DNA of 64,000 nt from Bryum argenteum (taxonomy: Eukaryota > Streptophyta > Bryopsida > Bryales > Bryaceae). The first letter of the stretch is position 1, and the number at the start of each line of letters is the position of its first letter. The notes below the pieces were generated by a model. The model ran no database searches. It saw only the letters and a program-made list of their open reading frames with translations, and was not told where the DNA came from. The translations under genes were made by a program, and so were the position numbers. The stretch is taken from NCBI GenBank assembly GCA_037043015.1, contig CM073328.1, positions 7,489,409 through 7,553,408 of the forward strand. Reading direction: 5' to 3'. Positions 1-10,945 of the stretch are shown piece after piece.

Positions 1-83
1 TCCAATCATTGGAAATCCAAACATTCCTCCACTATATCCGGGATACTCCAAATCCCGGCTTTAATGAGGGAATGTTTGGATTT
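1..83. repeat. nested palindromic unit, copy A
   Basis: The outer arms AAATCCAAACATTC (13-26) and GAATGTTTGGATTT (70-83) are exact inverted complements. Inside them TCCGGGAT (37-44) and ATCCCGG (52-58) form a second inverted pair, so the unit could fold as a hairpin within a hairpin. A near-identical unit lies in direct orientation 786 bp downstream, and the two bracket a G-rich block. It resembles the terminal part of a small non-autonomous DNA element, but I see no target duplication. Confidence 0.7.
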
Positions 84-86
84 GCT

Positions 87-786
87 TATCCCATTAATGG
101 TGCTTGTTTGCAAAACATAAGATTGGTGAGAGAGATGACAAAAACCTTTGCAAAAATTTTCAAAAAACTACGTGGGGTGGGTGAGAGGGGAGAGGCGGGT
201 TACGGGGGGTAGGGCGGGTCACAGGGGGATAGGGCGGGTAACGGGGGGGGTAGGGCGGGTACAGGGGGATAGGGCGGGAACAGGGGGGGGGGGGGCGGGT
301 ACTGGGGGGATAGGGCGGGTAGAAGGGGGGTAGGGCGGGTAACGGGGGTAGGGCGGGTAACGGGGGGTAGGACGGAGGAGATAAGGAGGAGTGAGGGGAG
401 TGAGGGGGGGGGTAGGGGGTGAGGATGAGGGTGGGGTGAGGGGGTGAGGTGAGAGGGGGGTGGGGAGGTGAGGATGGGGGGTGATGATGAGGCGAGTGAG
501 GATGAGGGTGGGGTGAAGGGGGTGAGGGTGAGAGGGGGGGGGGGGGTGAGGATGGGGGTGGGGAGGTGAGGATGGAGGGGGTGATGATGAGGGGGCGAGT
601 GAGGATGAGGGTGGGGTGAAGGGGGGTGAGGGTGAGAGGGGGGGGTGGGGGGGTGAGGATGGGGGGGGGTGATGATGAGGGGGCGGGTGAGGGGGAGGAG
701 AAGAAAAGAAAGGGAGGAGTGGGAAGAGAATGGGAGGGAAGAGGAGAGAAGGGGAGGAAGTGGAAGAGGAGTGGAATGATGGTCAA
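87..786. repeat. G-rich low-complexity block
   Basis: From about 170 the plus strand is almost free of C in long stretches. It is built from degenerate units such as GGGCGGGTAACGGGGG (190-370) and then GGTGAGGATGAGGG (370-680), with runs of up to ten G. Its reverse complement resembles the C-rich blocks at 1.8-2.2 kb and 6.6-6.8 kb (units of the type GTAACCCGCCCC). A 225-codon minus-strand open frame here is a pure composition artefact of Pro/Ser/His codons. The block could form G-quadruplexes; any function is unknown. Confidence 0.85.
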
Positions 787-867
787 TCCAATCATTGGAA
801 ATCCAAACATTCCCCCACTATATCCGGGATACTCCAAATCCCGGCTTTAGTGAGGAATGTTTGGACT
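787..867. repeat. nested palindromic unit, copy B
   Basis: Second copy of the unit at 1-83, in the same orientation, with a few substitutions. It has the same outer arms (797-810, about 854-867) and the same inner TCCGGGAT/ATCCCGG pair. Beyond it, to 1076, is unremarkable AT-rich sequence. Confidence 0.7.
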
Positions 868-1076
868 TCATTACCTTAAAAATACCCGGTAGGTGGAAGA
901 AGGAGCCAAGGGGGGATCCAAGAAAAGAGAGAATTGAAGTTTCCGTACTTCCCTCTCTTATTCAAATTTGCCCCACTACAAACCAATTCCCCCCTCCATT
1001 TCAAAGTCGAGCTACCACATCCCCAAAAAAATAATCTTCTTAAAATGTGTGCTCTTTCTCTCCAATCCCACATTCT

Positions 1077-1745
1077 ATTATGTTTATTTCATTCTTCTTC
1101 CCAATACTATATTACAAATAAATTTATCATCCTAATGGTTTAACCATATATTTGATTGTACGCTTACTATTTATATTAAGACTAAAGAATATAGTGGTGG
1201 GTAGTATTATGTTTGGATTTCATTCTTCTTCCCAATACTATATTACAAATAAATTTATCATCCTAATGGTTTTATCATATATTTGATTTTACGCTTACTA
1301 TTTATATTAAGACTAAAGAATATAGTGGTGGGTAGTATTATGTTTGGATTTCATTCTTCTTCCCAATACTATATTACAAATAAATTTATCATCCTAATGG
1401 TTTTATCATATATTTGATTTTACGCTTACTATTTATATTAAGACTAAAGAATATAGTGGTGGGTAGTATTATGTTTGGATTTCATTCTTCTTCCCAATAC
1501 TATATTACAAATAAATTTATCATCATAATGGTTTAACCATATATTTGATTTTACGCTTACTATTTATATTAAGACTAAAGAATATAGTGGTGGGTAGTAT
1601 TATGTTTGGATTTCATTCTTCTTCCCAATACTATAGTACAAATAAATTTATCATCCTAATGGTTTTATCATATATTTGATTTTACGATCACTATTTATAT
1701 TAAGACTAGAGAATATAGTGGTGGGTAGTATTATGTTTATTTCAT
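1077..1745. repeat. 131-bp tandem repeat, about 5 copies
   Basis: The string GTAGTATTATGTTT recurs at 1201/1202, 1332, 1463, 1594 and 1725, an exact 131-bp period. Copies differ by only a few substitutions (for instance ATCCTAATGG versus ATCATAATGG). Every unit begins with a TGTTTxxATTTCATTC motif that resembles the palindrome arms at 70-83 and 854-867. There is no coding potential. This is a young minisatellite-like array immediately upstream of the hAT 1 promoter region. Confidence 0.92.
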
Positions 1746-1789
1746 TCCTCTTCAAATAACATTTTATTTAATAAAATTTAAAAAATTTT

Positions 1790-2240
1790 AAAAAAATTTG
1801 AAAAACGGAGCAACCCTCCTTACCCCCTCTTACCCCTCTCCTATCCCACCTCCCTCACCCTTATCCCTCCCCCTACCCCCCTCTTATCCATCCCCCTACC
1901 CCCTTATCCCCCCCTCTACCCCCTTATCCCTCCCTCTACCCCCCCTTATCCCTCCCTCCCCCCCCTTATCCCTCCCTCCCCCCCCCCCCCTCCCTACCCC
2001 CCCTTACCCCCTTATCCCTCCCTCTACCCCCCCTTCCCCCCCCCCCCTCTCCCTCCCTCCCCCCCTACCCCCCTCCCTCTACCCCCCTTCCCCCCCCCCC
2101 CTTCCTCCTCCCTCTACCCCCCTACTCCCGTACCCCCCTTCCGGAACCCGCCCCTACCCCGAAGAACCCGCCCCTCACCCCGTAACCCGCCCCTCCCCCT
2201 CGTAACCCGCCCCTCCCCTCGTAACCCGCCCCTCCCCCAT
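1790..2240. repeat. C-rich low-complexity block upstream of hAT 1
   Basis: The plus strand is composed of CCCTTATCCCTCC and CTACCCCC units, then GTAACCCGCCCCTCCC units (2135-2240). It starts with a short AT-rich lead (GAAAAACGGAGCAACCCTCC) that has a counterpart at 6.56 kb. The long Pro/Ser-rich open frame inside it is a composition artefact. It occupies the same position relative to a gene 5' end as the GC-rich arrays of the other elements, so it may be a subterminal or promoter-proximal repeat array. Confidence 0.8.
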
Positions 2241-2286
2241 AGAAATCCCCATCTTCCCATCCATGTACCATGGGGGGTCCAACCAC

Positions 2287-2294
2287 TATATAAG
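2287..2294 (+). promoter_or_regulatory. TATA box of hAT 1
   Basis: TATATAAG lies about 280 bp upstream of the hAT 1 start codon and just downstream of the C-rich block. hAT 2 and hAT 3 have the same TATATAAG octamer at comparable positions, which supports a shared promoter design. Confidence 0.6.
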
Positions 2295-2568
2295 GGGCGA
2301 ACTTCTCATTTGTAACCCGCCCCTCCTAGCTCCCAAGATTCACTTCTCTTCGTGAGGGTTGGATTGGGAATTGGGGAAGGGCGTTTGAGCACATTAGAAG
2401 GAGGTTTTCAAATTTTTTTTTCTACAACGATGGCGACCAGCGCTAGCTGACAACGGAGCTAATGTCAAAATTGGTTCACGCAAGAGAATAGAGCAAAGAA
2501 TTATTACAAGGGTTTACATGATATACCAAATTGGCCACTAAAGCCTTCATCTTTTAGGCTCGAATGCG

Positions 2569-5500
2569 ATGGGAAGTCAACGGAGGACAACAAGAGAGTG
2601 GAATTCGTGGTATGAATTTCATGATGATGGGAACATTACGTGTGTTTTTTGCAACACAACATTCACCTACAAACGAATTCGAGCATTCATGCACCTAGGC
2701 TATATGCCGAAATCTGAGAAGAGTGTGTGTTCCCTTGTACCACATCGTGTTCGCAGCAGGTTTGCAAATTGTGGGGGCATAGTTCCCGTCAGAATGAGTG
2801 ATGAAGACATGTACGGTGGGAATTCTACTACAGATGGTCCCTCCAAGGGAATTCCTAGTGGATCTTCATGCCATGTAGGTGTTGATACAAACACAGGGGT
2901 TGGAGTAAGGGGTGGAAGTCCTCACAGAGGAGGCCGGGATGCATGCGTGGTAGAGGGACGTGAGAATCCACACTCCATGTCAGCTACCCGAGGCGCATCA
3001 AATTCTACGAGGTCCGTAGCAGTACGCCAACGTAGCATGGAGGAATCTTTGAACACCGCGAAGAGGAGAGAATTGGATGAAAAGTGGGCAGATTGTTTCT
3101 ATAACGCAAATATCCCATTCAACGTGGCCAGGAACCCGTTTTTTATTGAAGCGGTTTTAGCAACTTCCAAGGCGAGGTTTGACTATGTTCCTCCATCTTA
3201 TCACCAATTCAGGACTAATCTCATGGAACCCAGCAGATTGCGAGTCGAGAAGGAGATTGAGTCAAGAACCGGATTTGCAAAATCCGCGTATGGGGTGTCC
3301 ATATGCACCGATGGTTGGGACGATGTGAATCGTAGGCCCCTCATGAATGTGATGATGACGTGCCCACCTGGAGATGTATTTCTAGGAAGCATTGACACCA
3401 CTGGGTAGACAAAATCTGCAACGTATATAGCAGACAAACTCAAAGTATTCATTGAGAAGGTGGGACCTAAGAATGTGATTGCGTGTGTGTACGGATAACG
3501 CCGCAAACATGCTTGGAGCAATGAAATGTATCATCGAGGAGTATCCATGGATTTTTCGCAAGGATGCATGGCTCATGCTTTGGATCTCCTATTGGAAGAT
3601 TGGGCAAAAATCGACATCTTCAAGGACCTTATCGAGAGGGCAAGGAAGTTGTGCCATTATATTAGGAAACATCATGCAACAATGGCAACATTTCGTGAAT
3701 TGAGTCCTAAACTCTCAATCCTGGTGCCGGGGGAGATGCGCTTTGCATGCAATATGTTGATGATGGACCGACTCGTCAAACTCAAGCCTCGTCCTAGAGG
3801 CTTTGAAAGACCATCCCCGAGTTGTAACTATACCAATACATTGAGAGACGAGAATGGGAGGGGGAGGGGGGCCACCGCCATGCGCAATATCGTGCGCACC
3901 ATTGAAGATGGGGCCTTCTGGCTGCGGTGCAAGAATTTCATTTTCATGACGGAGGAGGTTTTGAAAGCATTACGCGTGTTTGATGGCCGAGAACCCGCAA
4001 TGGGTAAGGCATGGCTCATACTACAAGGATTGCATCAACATGTGACTTCATTCGGGATCCACCATTTAGCGTCCGACCGAGATATTGCAACAATATTGGA
4101 GGATTCATTCAAAGCGAGGAGGGCCATGTGTTTTACGGATCTTCACTATGCATTTTGCCCTCTTGAATCCATATCTCAAGGAGAATGCGGCGCTAAAGCA
4201 AGATGGCGAGCCCTCCGTGCGCTATATCGTGTAATTCGAGTAAATTAAAAGACGTGGTGGGTGTGAAGTATGAAGACGTCATATCCGAATTACAAGAGTA
4301 TGACGAAGGTACAGGGCCATATAGCCCCGATATTGCCTTCAACATCCGTGCAACAAACATGCTCCCCCATCAATGGTGGTATAGGATTGGAGATCAATAC
4401 CTTTCCAAAATAGCGGTACGCATATTGTCTCTCACATGTTCAGCTACTTCCTGTGAGCGTAATTGGAGTGCTTACTCATTTGTGCACAACAAGAGCCGAA
4501 ATCGGTTAGCCCCAGAAAAGGCAGAGACATTAGTCTATATCTATACCAATGGCCGTGTATTACAAAAAAGACCAGGGCCCGAACCATATTTGGTATGAAG
4601 ACAATGTCAACTCAGAGGATTCAGACCCAGATGCCCTCGGCCCAGTTCCGGTAGATGAGCCCAACCGAGAGTTCATAGAAGAGGAGGACGATAGTGACAT
4701 GGAAGCCAATTGGGAAGGTAGAGAATACCGACAAAATCCAGATCTCTAGGCTGAAGGTGCGGACCTTCTAGGGGAGAGTAGGGAATATTACGGTGAAGAC
4801 GATGCAATGGACGATGACCAAGAGCCAATCCGTTGGGGTGCTGGAGCATGGAGTACAAGTCCTACTCGTCGCATTCCATCGCCAGACAATCGCCCTGATG
4901 TCGGCATCAATCAAGCGCGGATTACAGTATCGGATTCAGAAAACGAAGATTCAGATCATGGGCTAGATCGTGAAGCAAATCAAACCATACCCGCTCATGA
5001 TGTTAACTACAACCACCCCTCTTTCGGAAACAATGAGGACAATGAGCAGAACGAGGGAGAAGATGGCACAATTGGTACTATTGGAACTCCCAATACCTAT
5101 ACAACAATTGTGGATCGTTTTGAAGATGTGGCCCCGCGAGAAGTGGGAAATAGCCCAAATGCATCAAGATTGGGAGGGATTGGGAGAACTATTACACCCG
5201 TTGTTGCACCCCAATGTCTTGATCCGAATCTCAGTAGGATTCACGATGCATTCGAATTCACCGATGATGTTGACCCAATGCACGCGGATATTCCGGTCTC
5301 CAGAACAGTCTCTGGGCTAAATACACCTACACCAAATACTAGTGGAGGAGCAACAAATGCTAGTGGAAGAGCTTCCCAATCTGATGGGTCCCATGGGAGG
5401 CCTCCTATTATCCCTAGGCCCGGTATCCATCATCGAATGGGACAATACCACCAAGCACGTCGAAGAAACGGAGCTAGAGGACGTGGGGGAACTAACACTC

Positions 5501-6060
5501 CTAGCGGAAACGTAGACCGCAGAGGGTTTGGAGGCTCAACATCCACTACAAAACGGATACGGCCTAGAGGCATTGCAGACACTATAGATGGAGAGGGACA
5601 GAATGTTGGCGATGTCTTGTCTTCCAGGCCAAGCAGACGTTCTTCATTAGGAATAGGGGGGAGGAACCCAAACACGGTAATTGAACCATTCGTGGACACA
5701 TATGTTCCTGGTCGCACTTCATCAACACCAGCTTTTGTTGTTCCTAGAGGACCGCCGGTGAATTCGGATGGGGAGTGTCCCAGAGCAAAGAGACACAAGG
5801 TTATTAGACTTGAGGAAAACCTATACGGCGAAAAAATAGCCCTTCTCCGCAATGAGTCTACTTGTTCTTCAAGTGGTAGCGACGACGACGATGATATTGA
5901 GGGTGGCAACAACGACGACGACGACGACGATGATGGTGACCCACAGTGCGATGAGGCGCCTGATGATGATGACGTTGTTATCCAAGACCTGATCCGAGAT
6001 CCTAACATGGAGGGTACATCCACTGAAAGGGTGCGGCGATCAAATCGTTTTAATAAGTAG
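2569..6060 (+). pseudogene. hAT-superfamily transposase pseudogene 1
   Basis: Degenerate cut-and-paste transposase. The first frame (2569-3408) has a BED-like zinc finger near residues 24-65 (C-x2-C in CVFC, then a His and a distal Cys), then the start of a DUF659/RNase H-like core with YVPPSYHQFR and CTDGWDD. A TAG stop ends it at 3406-3408, yet homology continues. CTDNAAN (second catalytic Asp) lies near 3490, CMAHALDLLLEDW near 3570, and the C-terminal dimerisation domain (SCERNWSAYSFVHNKSRNRL) near 4450-4510. Frame changes fall near 3490, 3555, 4230 and 4588, with another stop at 4747-4749. The last frame (about 4590-6060) is a tail of roughly 490 residues, Gly/Arg-rich and then strongly Asp-rich (from about 5877), ending in RSNRFNK. 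Such a tail is not part of typical hAT transposases. The copy is not functional as read. An alternative reading with spliced introns is unlikely because the breaks lack good splice signals. Confidence 0.9.
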
Positions 6061-6560
6061 AATGGACTTATATTATCTATTTGGGTATTTTAGAACTTCT
6101 CATCATTATTGTAGTCCTTTATTAGACACTATTATTAGTCTATTATAGTGCATAAGTTTTTAAAAAAAAACATCGCATTGTTCAGATTATGTGTTATGGG
6201 AATATATATAATTTCCTTATATCTACGTTGTATCGTTATTCAATATGAATTATATTATATCATATTATTATTCATGATTTCTACTTTTTACTACATTACA
6301 TTCGCCTTATGTATGAAAAATAAGGCAATTTCTATTATTCGATGCATGTGTATATCGTCCTATGACATATTTAATTGCATTGTTTTGATTTGAGGTCACA
6401 TATTTACTTCTTCCCACCCCTCATCACTCTTCCAACTGCTCATATGCATACCTTGCCAAATACCACTCAACCTATGCATGAATCAGTTTGTAAATACTAC
6501 GATATATCTATTTAAAGAAATTCCCAAAAAAAAAATTCAAGAAAAAATTAAAAAAATAAA
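6061..6560. other. AT-rich 3' flank of hAT 1, no gene seen
   Basis: AT-rich sequence after the hAT 1 stop codon with several T-rich stretches. It leads into an A-rich segment (6515-6570) similar to the one preceding the 1.8-kb C-rich block. I see no recognisable gene or terminal inverted repeat. Confidence 0.5.
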
Positions 6561-6574
6561 TGAAAACGCAAAGA

Positions 6575-6780
6575 ACCTCCCTTACCCCTTCCCTAAACCC
6601 CCCTTACCCCCTCCCCTACACCCCGCCCCTACCCCCCCCCCCCCTACCCCCTCCCCCGCCCCCCTACCCCCCCCCCGTCCCCGTCCCCCTATCCCCCCTC
6701 CCCGGCCCCGCCCCCCTCCCCGCCCCCCCCCCCGCCCCTTCGACCCCTCATCCCCCCTCCCCTCACCCGCCCCGCCACCA
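6575..6780. repeat. C-rich block upstream of the kinase-like gene
   Basis: CCCTTACCCC and CCCCTACCCCC units are followed by CCCGCCCC and then TTCACCCGCC repeats to about 6855. It resembles the 1.79-2.24 kb block in composition and in its A-rich lead-in. It is translated as a long poly-Pro stretch in the frame leading into the kinase-like gene, but that reading is probably incidental. It may be the 5' border array of a second element. Confidence 0.75.
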
Positions 6781-7024
6781 ATGTAACCCGCCCCCTCAAA
6801 AGTTCACCCGCCCTAACAAAAGTTCACCCGCCATGGCACACTTTCACCCGCCCCCGACGCCACGATGGACTTACACGTCACATCCTACGTGGCTTTTTAC
6901 TGCAAAGTTTCTTACCCATGAAAAAATTACACGCCTCCTACTATCAAGGTGGGCGGGCACGCCCGTCCGTCCGGGACAACTCGTACGTCCGTTTTGTCCG
7001 CCCGATTGCCTCAACACGCCCGAT

Positions 7025-8406
7025 ATGACAACCTTGGTAATCGTACGATTTTATGAGGCTAACAGTCTTCCACGTTTGTTTAGCAAATACGTGAGATACA
7101 AAGAGGAAGCTGTGGCCAAATTCAAGGACGACATGATGGACCTCATGATGAAAGCGCTCCAAGATCCGGTGTGGAGAACGGAGACCGATAAGCGTGGTTT
7201 TACGGACTGGATGGAGGATAGATTAATTGATGCTATCTGGAATGCTGTCGCCATATTGAAGAGGTATGAGAGAACCACTCGAGCAGGTGATGAGGAGTTT
7301 AAGGATGTGGTATTGAGGGCGGAGGCTTTTCAAGAAGCGATGAGGCCGTATTCCAATAATGCAAACCGGGTTGGTTCCATAGGATGGTGGCGCACGGAAC
7401 AAGGAAGGTTAATGGAGCTGGTTCGTACGAATAATTTGGTAGTAATTCCTATGACGGCCCGTATCATCGAGCTTGAGAAGAGGACTCTAAGGGGAGGATA
7501 CGGCACAATTTCCAAAGTTCACATAAGAGGGGTTGCGGGTATTGAAGAGTTTTGGGAATTTGCTGCAAAGACTCCCATCCATGCTGTGACACGACCAGAC
7601 TTGGCCAAGGTGGAGCATCAGAATGAGGCGCTTGTTGTGAGGATACAACATCCAGGTGTTATTCGTTTTATAGCCATTCATGCAAATAAATTCCAAGGCT
7701 ATACGTATTGGTGGAATGGCGGCACGATTTGATCGATGTTGGCTCTTGATGCAAGATATGGAGATGATGTTCATGGAGAGATCGGACTCTCACCTCATTC
7801 TGATGATGAGCTTATTCGAGCTTGGCAGTTGGTCCGGTTCCGCAAAAAACGAACAGAGCTTGCTTGAGCTTTAGTGCATATCATGTGTGAAGTCCACCGG
7901 TTGAACTACCTCCACAACGATGTGTCTCCAGACAACATACTTCTTCACTTCCCTCAAGATGAATCACGGGTGTATATTGGAGTGTGTGATTGGGGGCTAA
8001 GTACGAGCATGGATGATAAAATGAGGTCCCTGTATACGTTTACAAAACCCCAAGAGCGAATTGATACTCTACAAGCACGATATTGGGTAGATCCTCGGGT
8101 GGCGTACTTGTACAAACGGAGTGATGACATTCACATTATTCCCGTTCTTGATTGCGCTTCGGAGGAGTTTGCTACGGCACGAATAGCACAACGCATCCTC
8201 AAGAAGAGCATGTCGAAGGCCTACGAGAATTGCCAAAGTACAACGGGGGCGACCGGTGGTGCAATCAAGACTTGGCAAATGCTTTTGACCAATACTTGGA
8301 GATGGTGGTCGATGCAAAGTATACGTTGACCCACGTTGTCAACCGCTTCATGGAATCATTCCATTGGCCGGTGCCAAATGATCATTATCGCACCAAGTAT
8401 GATTAG
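7025..8406 (+). pseudogene. kinase-like pseudogene in transposon context
   Basis: Protein-kinase-fold gene, broken. The frame is open upstream to 6560, but through a proline artefact; ATG codons at 6833 and 7025 are plausible starts, and I chose 7025. The N-terminal half (to about 7480) is unrecognised, with a helical, charged segment. The kinase-like part begins with a glycine-rich loop (RGGYGTISKV, near 7495) and has a candidate ATP-binding Lys in EFAAKTP (near 7560) and EALVVRIQHPGVI (near 7630). The frame stops at 7730. A second frame (7874-8210) carries the catalytic loop YLHNDVSPDNILL (HRD changed to HND) and CDWGLS in place of DFG. A third frame runs to TAG at 8406 (HWPVPNDHYRTKYD). 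The catalytic Asp and Asn are kept while the Arg and Phe are changed, so the ancestor may have been an atypical kinase. It converges on the minus-strand CKKYVKM gene at 9.1-10.3 kb. Family assignment beyond kinase-like is not possible. Confidence 0.72.
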
Positions 8407-9122
8407 CAAATTAGTTATGCGCATTTCTTTTAGTTCTTCCGGCTTTATTAGATTTTTAGATTCTTCATTGAAGTTCTGATGCAGATGTAGGCAAATTTTT
8501 TGTAGTAAAGTGTATTACATGCCTTCTATATGTATCGGCTTCAAGTACATTCTTGTTTATATATACCTTGCAGTGATTCTAATGAATGACTTCTTCTCCA
8601 TTGTTTGTTATTTTATTTTATTACTTCTTACCTTCAATAGAAATATCTCCAAATCTTCATGAACAATATTTGATAATGTATAATGAATTGTGGAACTTTT
8701 CATTACATCAACCTTGCGTAGTTGCGATATTAATGGTTTGTCCGAAGTCAGCTCAAGCATAATATGACTTTTCTTACATATGCTTTTTTTTGAATGAATT
8801 GATGAACATATTATATGTTAGGTGAGAGTGTGAGACTGTGAAAAAAGGCTTAAAGCCAAACAGAAGAAATTATTACCACCAAGTGAACTTATAGTATAAA
8901 ATACAAAGACATTGCCATAAAATCCTTGAAATAACAAATTACATAGTATATTAATATACAACGATATAGTCCGATATTGGATAATCCATTCATAAACAAA
9001 ATATGGATTTCTGTATCCTCAAAATTGGCCCCTAGCAAGGCGAGAATGGTGTAGACATTATCCGCTGCCAAAAACTACATAACCTTCACTACAATGACAC
9101 TATGTATGATGATTTGTCATTC
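8407..9122. other. convergent 3' intergenic, no gene seen
   Basis: AT-rich sequence between the 3' ends of the kinase-like gene and the facing CKKYVKM gene. It contains several AATAAA-like strings but no open frame with recognisable homology. Confidence 0.5.
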
Positions 9123-10337
9123 TTAATCCGATTCTTCATCATCGTCTTTACGACTTGGCGCAGCGCCGTAAGAAGGTGGTCCTCGAGAAGATTCTCCAAA
9201 CAAGTACGTTTGCCTAAAGTTTCTTTCCGCTTCGAGCTGTTCAATGTATTCCTGCTGACTGAGAAGTGTGGCTTGTTGCAGATCTTGTTGGTACCTCGCC
9301 TCTTCGTCCTCCGGAGATAGATAAGGTGCTGAAGGCATGTCGTTACTTCCGTATGCATTCTGACCATATCCATAATTTGTGTAGCCAACAATGTCTGATC
9401 TTCTATCATATTGACCTCCATACTCGTATGTTTCCTTCGGGTGTGATGGCCGACGGTACTCGGGACTTCCGAATGTTGTACCGTATTGGTTCCCACGATT
9501 GTATGGGTTTATAGGATGAGTTGGGCTTGAGTTGCATTGAGCATTAGATCCGCTACCCTGCTCACCTCCTAAACCATGTGTACCTCCTGTATACATTGGA
9601 GATGGGTAGTTTGAACTAGATCCACCTCTACCGTACTCGCGTTCGGCTCCGTACGTATTTTGCTGATGAGGTGGCATATAACTCACCGAGATCAATTGGT
9701 GGTTTCCATGGTAATACCCCTCACTTCCCGTGCCAAAGGATACGGTGCTTGACGATCGTCATGGTTTGAGTCTTCTTTGAGTGCCCCCATATGCCCTTGG
9801 AGTTCCATGTTGTTGAAGTTGGGCATCCATATCAGCTGAACGTTCTGAATACGTAGTATAACAATCGCTTGGTCCCATCCAATTTGTGGGAATGAATCGG
9901 TTGCTGCGATCCAATAAATGCACGTTCAAACCTACCACAGTGGTCCAGTCAATGTCCTTGTGCAGGACTATTTCAGCCCACACCATGGCCATGGTAGAAT
10001 ACAACATCAATTCTGGCCTTGTGTTCTTGATTCCAACTGCAATTGTGACTTCATGATATCTGTGCGCAAAATGTTCGCTCTTGCAACTCTTCACTGGGCC
10101 TTCACGACGAGGACCATATTTCTCTGCTTCGTGCCGCGGCCATAACTTCATGATGTGGTACATCTTCACGTACTTCTTGCACATGGTGCAATTCCAAATG
10201 TCCGCCCTCTCCTCTCGCCAACCCGACTCTGTAACACAGTTTGGGTCACTCCATGCTTCCCAATCCATTTTTGGAGGGTCACCCTTTGGTCGTGGAGACT
10301 TGGCCTCGCCCCTCGAACGTGAAAACTTCGGCGCCAT
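9123..10337 (-). pseudogene. CKKYVKM-domain protein with Gln/Tyr/Gly-rich tail (copy Y1)
   Basis: I do not recognise the family. The start is the first ATG on the minus strand (10337, MAPKFSRSRG), placed by analogy with copy Y2. The N-terminal basic stretch is followed by KMDWEAWSDPNCVTESGW, then CTMCKKYVKMYHIMKLWP, then CKSEHFAHRYHEV, and a hydrophobic segment MVWAEIVLHKDIDWTT. The same order of motifs occurs at 16.2-16.5 kb, 24.0-24.3 kb and 30.8-31.2 kb. The frame stops at 9759, and the C-terminal part continues in another frame (9123-9695). That part is about 190 residues, rich in Gly, Tyr, Ser, Gln and Pro, with a predicted coiled coil (RYQQDLQQATLLSQQEYIEQ) and an acidic end. One frameshift near 9700-9760 breaks it. 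It converges on the kinase-like gene. The CxxC and downstream C/H residues could bind a metal, but the second Cys is the only one kept in all four copies. Confidence 0.7.
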
Positions 10338-10475
10338 TTCCAGCAGCGACAAGTATGCACAGTGTGGGCGTGGGTGACCCACGCGGACTCTGAGTAACGC
10401 AGTCGATGCAGCTTTAAAAAAAGCCGCAACGCACAGCTCGTTCACGGAAGTGAGGGACAATGAGCCCCTCCCCTT

Positions 10476-10484
10476 CTATTTATG
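10476..10484 (-). promoter_or_regulatory. TATA-like box of the Y1 gene
   Basis: CATAAATAG on the minus strand, about 140 bp upstream of the Y1 start, lies at the inner edge of the GC-rich array. Copy Y2 has the same nonamer in the same setting (24484-24492). Confidence 0.5.
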
Positions 10485-10945
10485 CCGACCGGGATCGGAC
10501 GCCATTGGCCAGCTGGCATTGGCCGTCCGATCTCGGCCGGCAGCCGTCAAATCGGCGATCCGGCGGCCGGCGACCGGCCGGTACGACCGATCGGGGTCGC
10601 ATGTCCGATCGGTCGATCGGGGCCGTCCGATGGCGCGGCCGATCGGTCGATCCCGGCCGACCGGCGACCGGTCTGCCGACCGGCCTGGCGACCGGCGATT
10701 GGCCTGGCGACCGGGCGATCGGGTCGGTCGACGGTCTGGCGACCGCAGATCCGCCACCCGACCGGGCCGGGCAACCGCGACCGGGCGCAGCGGCGGGCGA
10801 TCGGCGATCGGCCGGGCGATCGGGCGGCGGCCGGGCGATCGACGATCGGGCCGGGCGATCGACGATCGGTCGGGCGATCGGGCCGGGCGACCGACGATCG
10901 GTCGGCGACCGGGCCGGCGACCGGGCGACCGGTCGGTCGATCCTT
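10485..10945. repeat. GC-rich degenerate CGGTCGGC array (1)
   Basis: Very GC-rich tract made of CCGGCGACCGG, CGATCGGTCG and GGGCGATCGG units of roughly 8-12 bp, many locally palindromic. It is directly upstream of the Y1 promoter on one side and runs into repeat family R on the other. Long open frames on both strands are artefacts of absent AT-rich stop codons. Equivalent arrays border the other elements. Confidence 0.85.

Noticed and set aside
160-837. 225-residue minus-strand frame rich in Pro, Ser and His
   Set aside because: Direct translation of the G-rich low-complexity block; no domains.
1798-2205. Pro/Leu/Ser-rich plus-strand frame, and a similar one at 6478-6786
   Set aside because: Translations of C-rich repeats; not conserved as protein.
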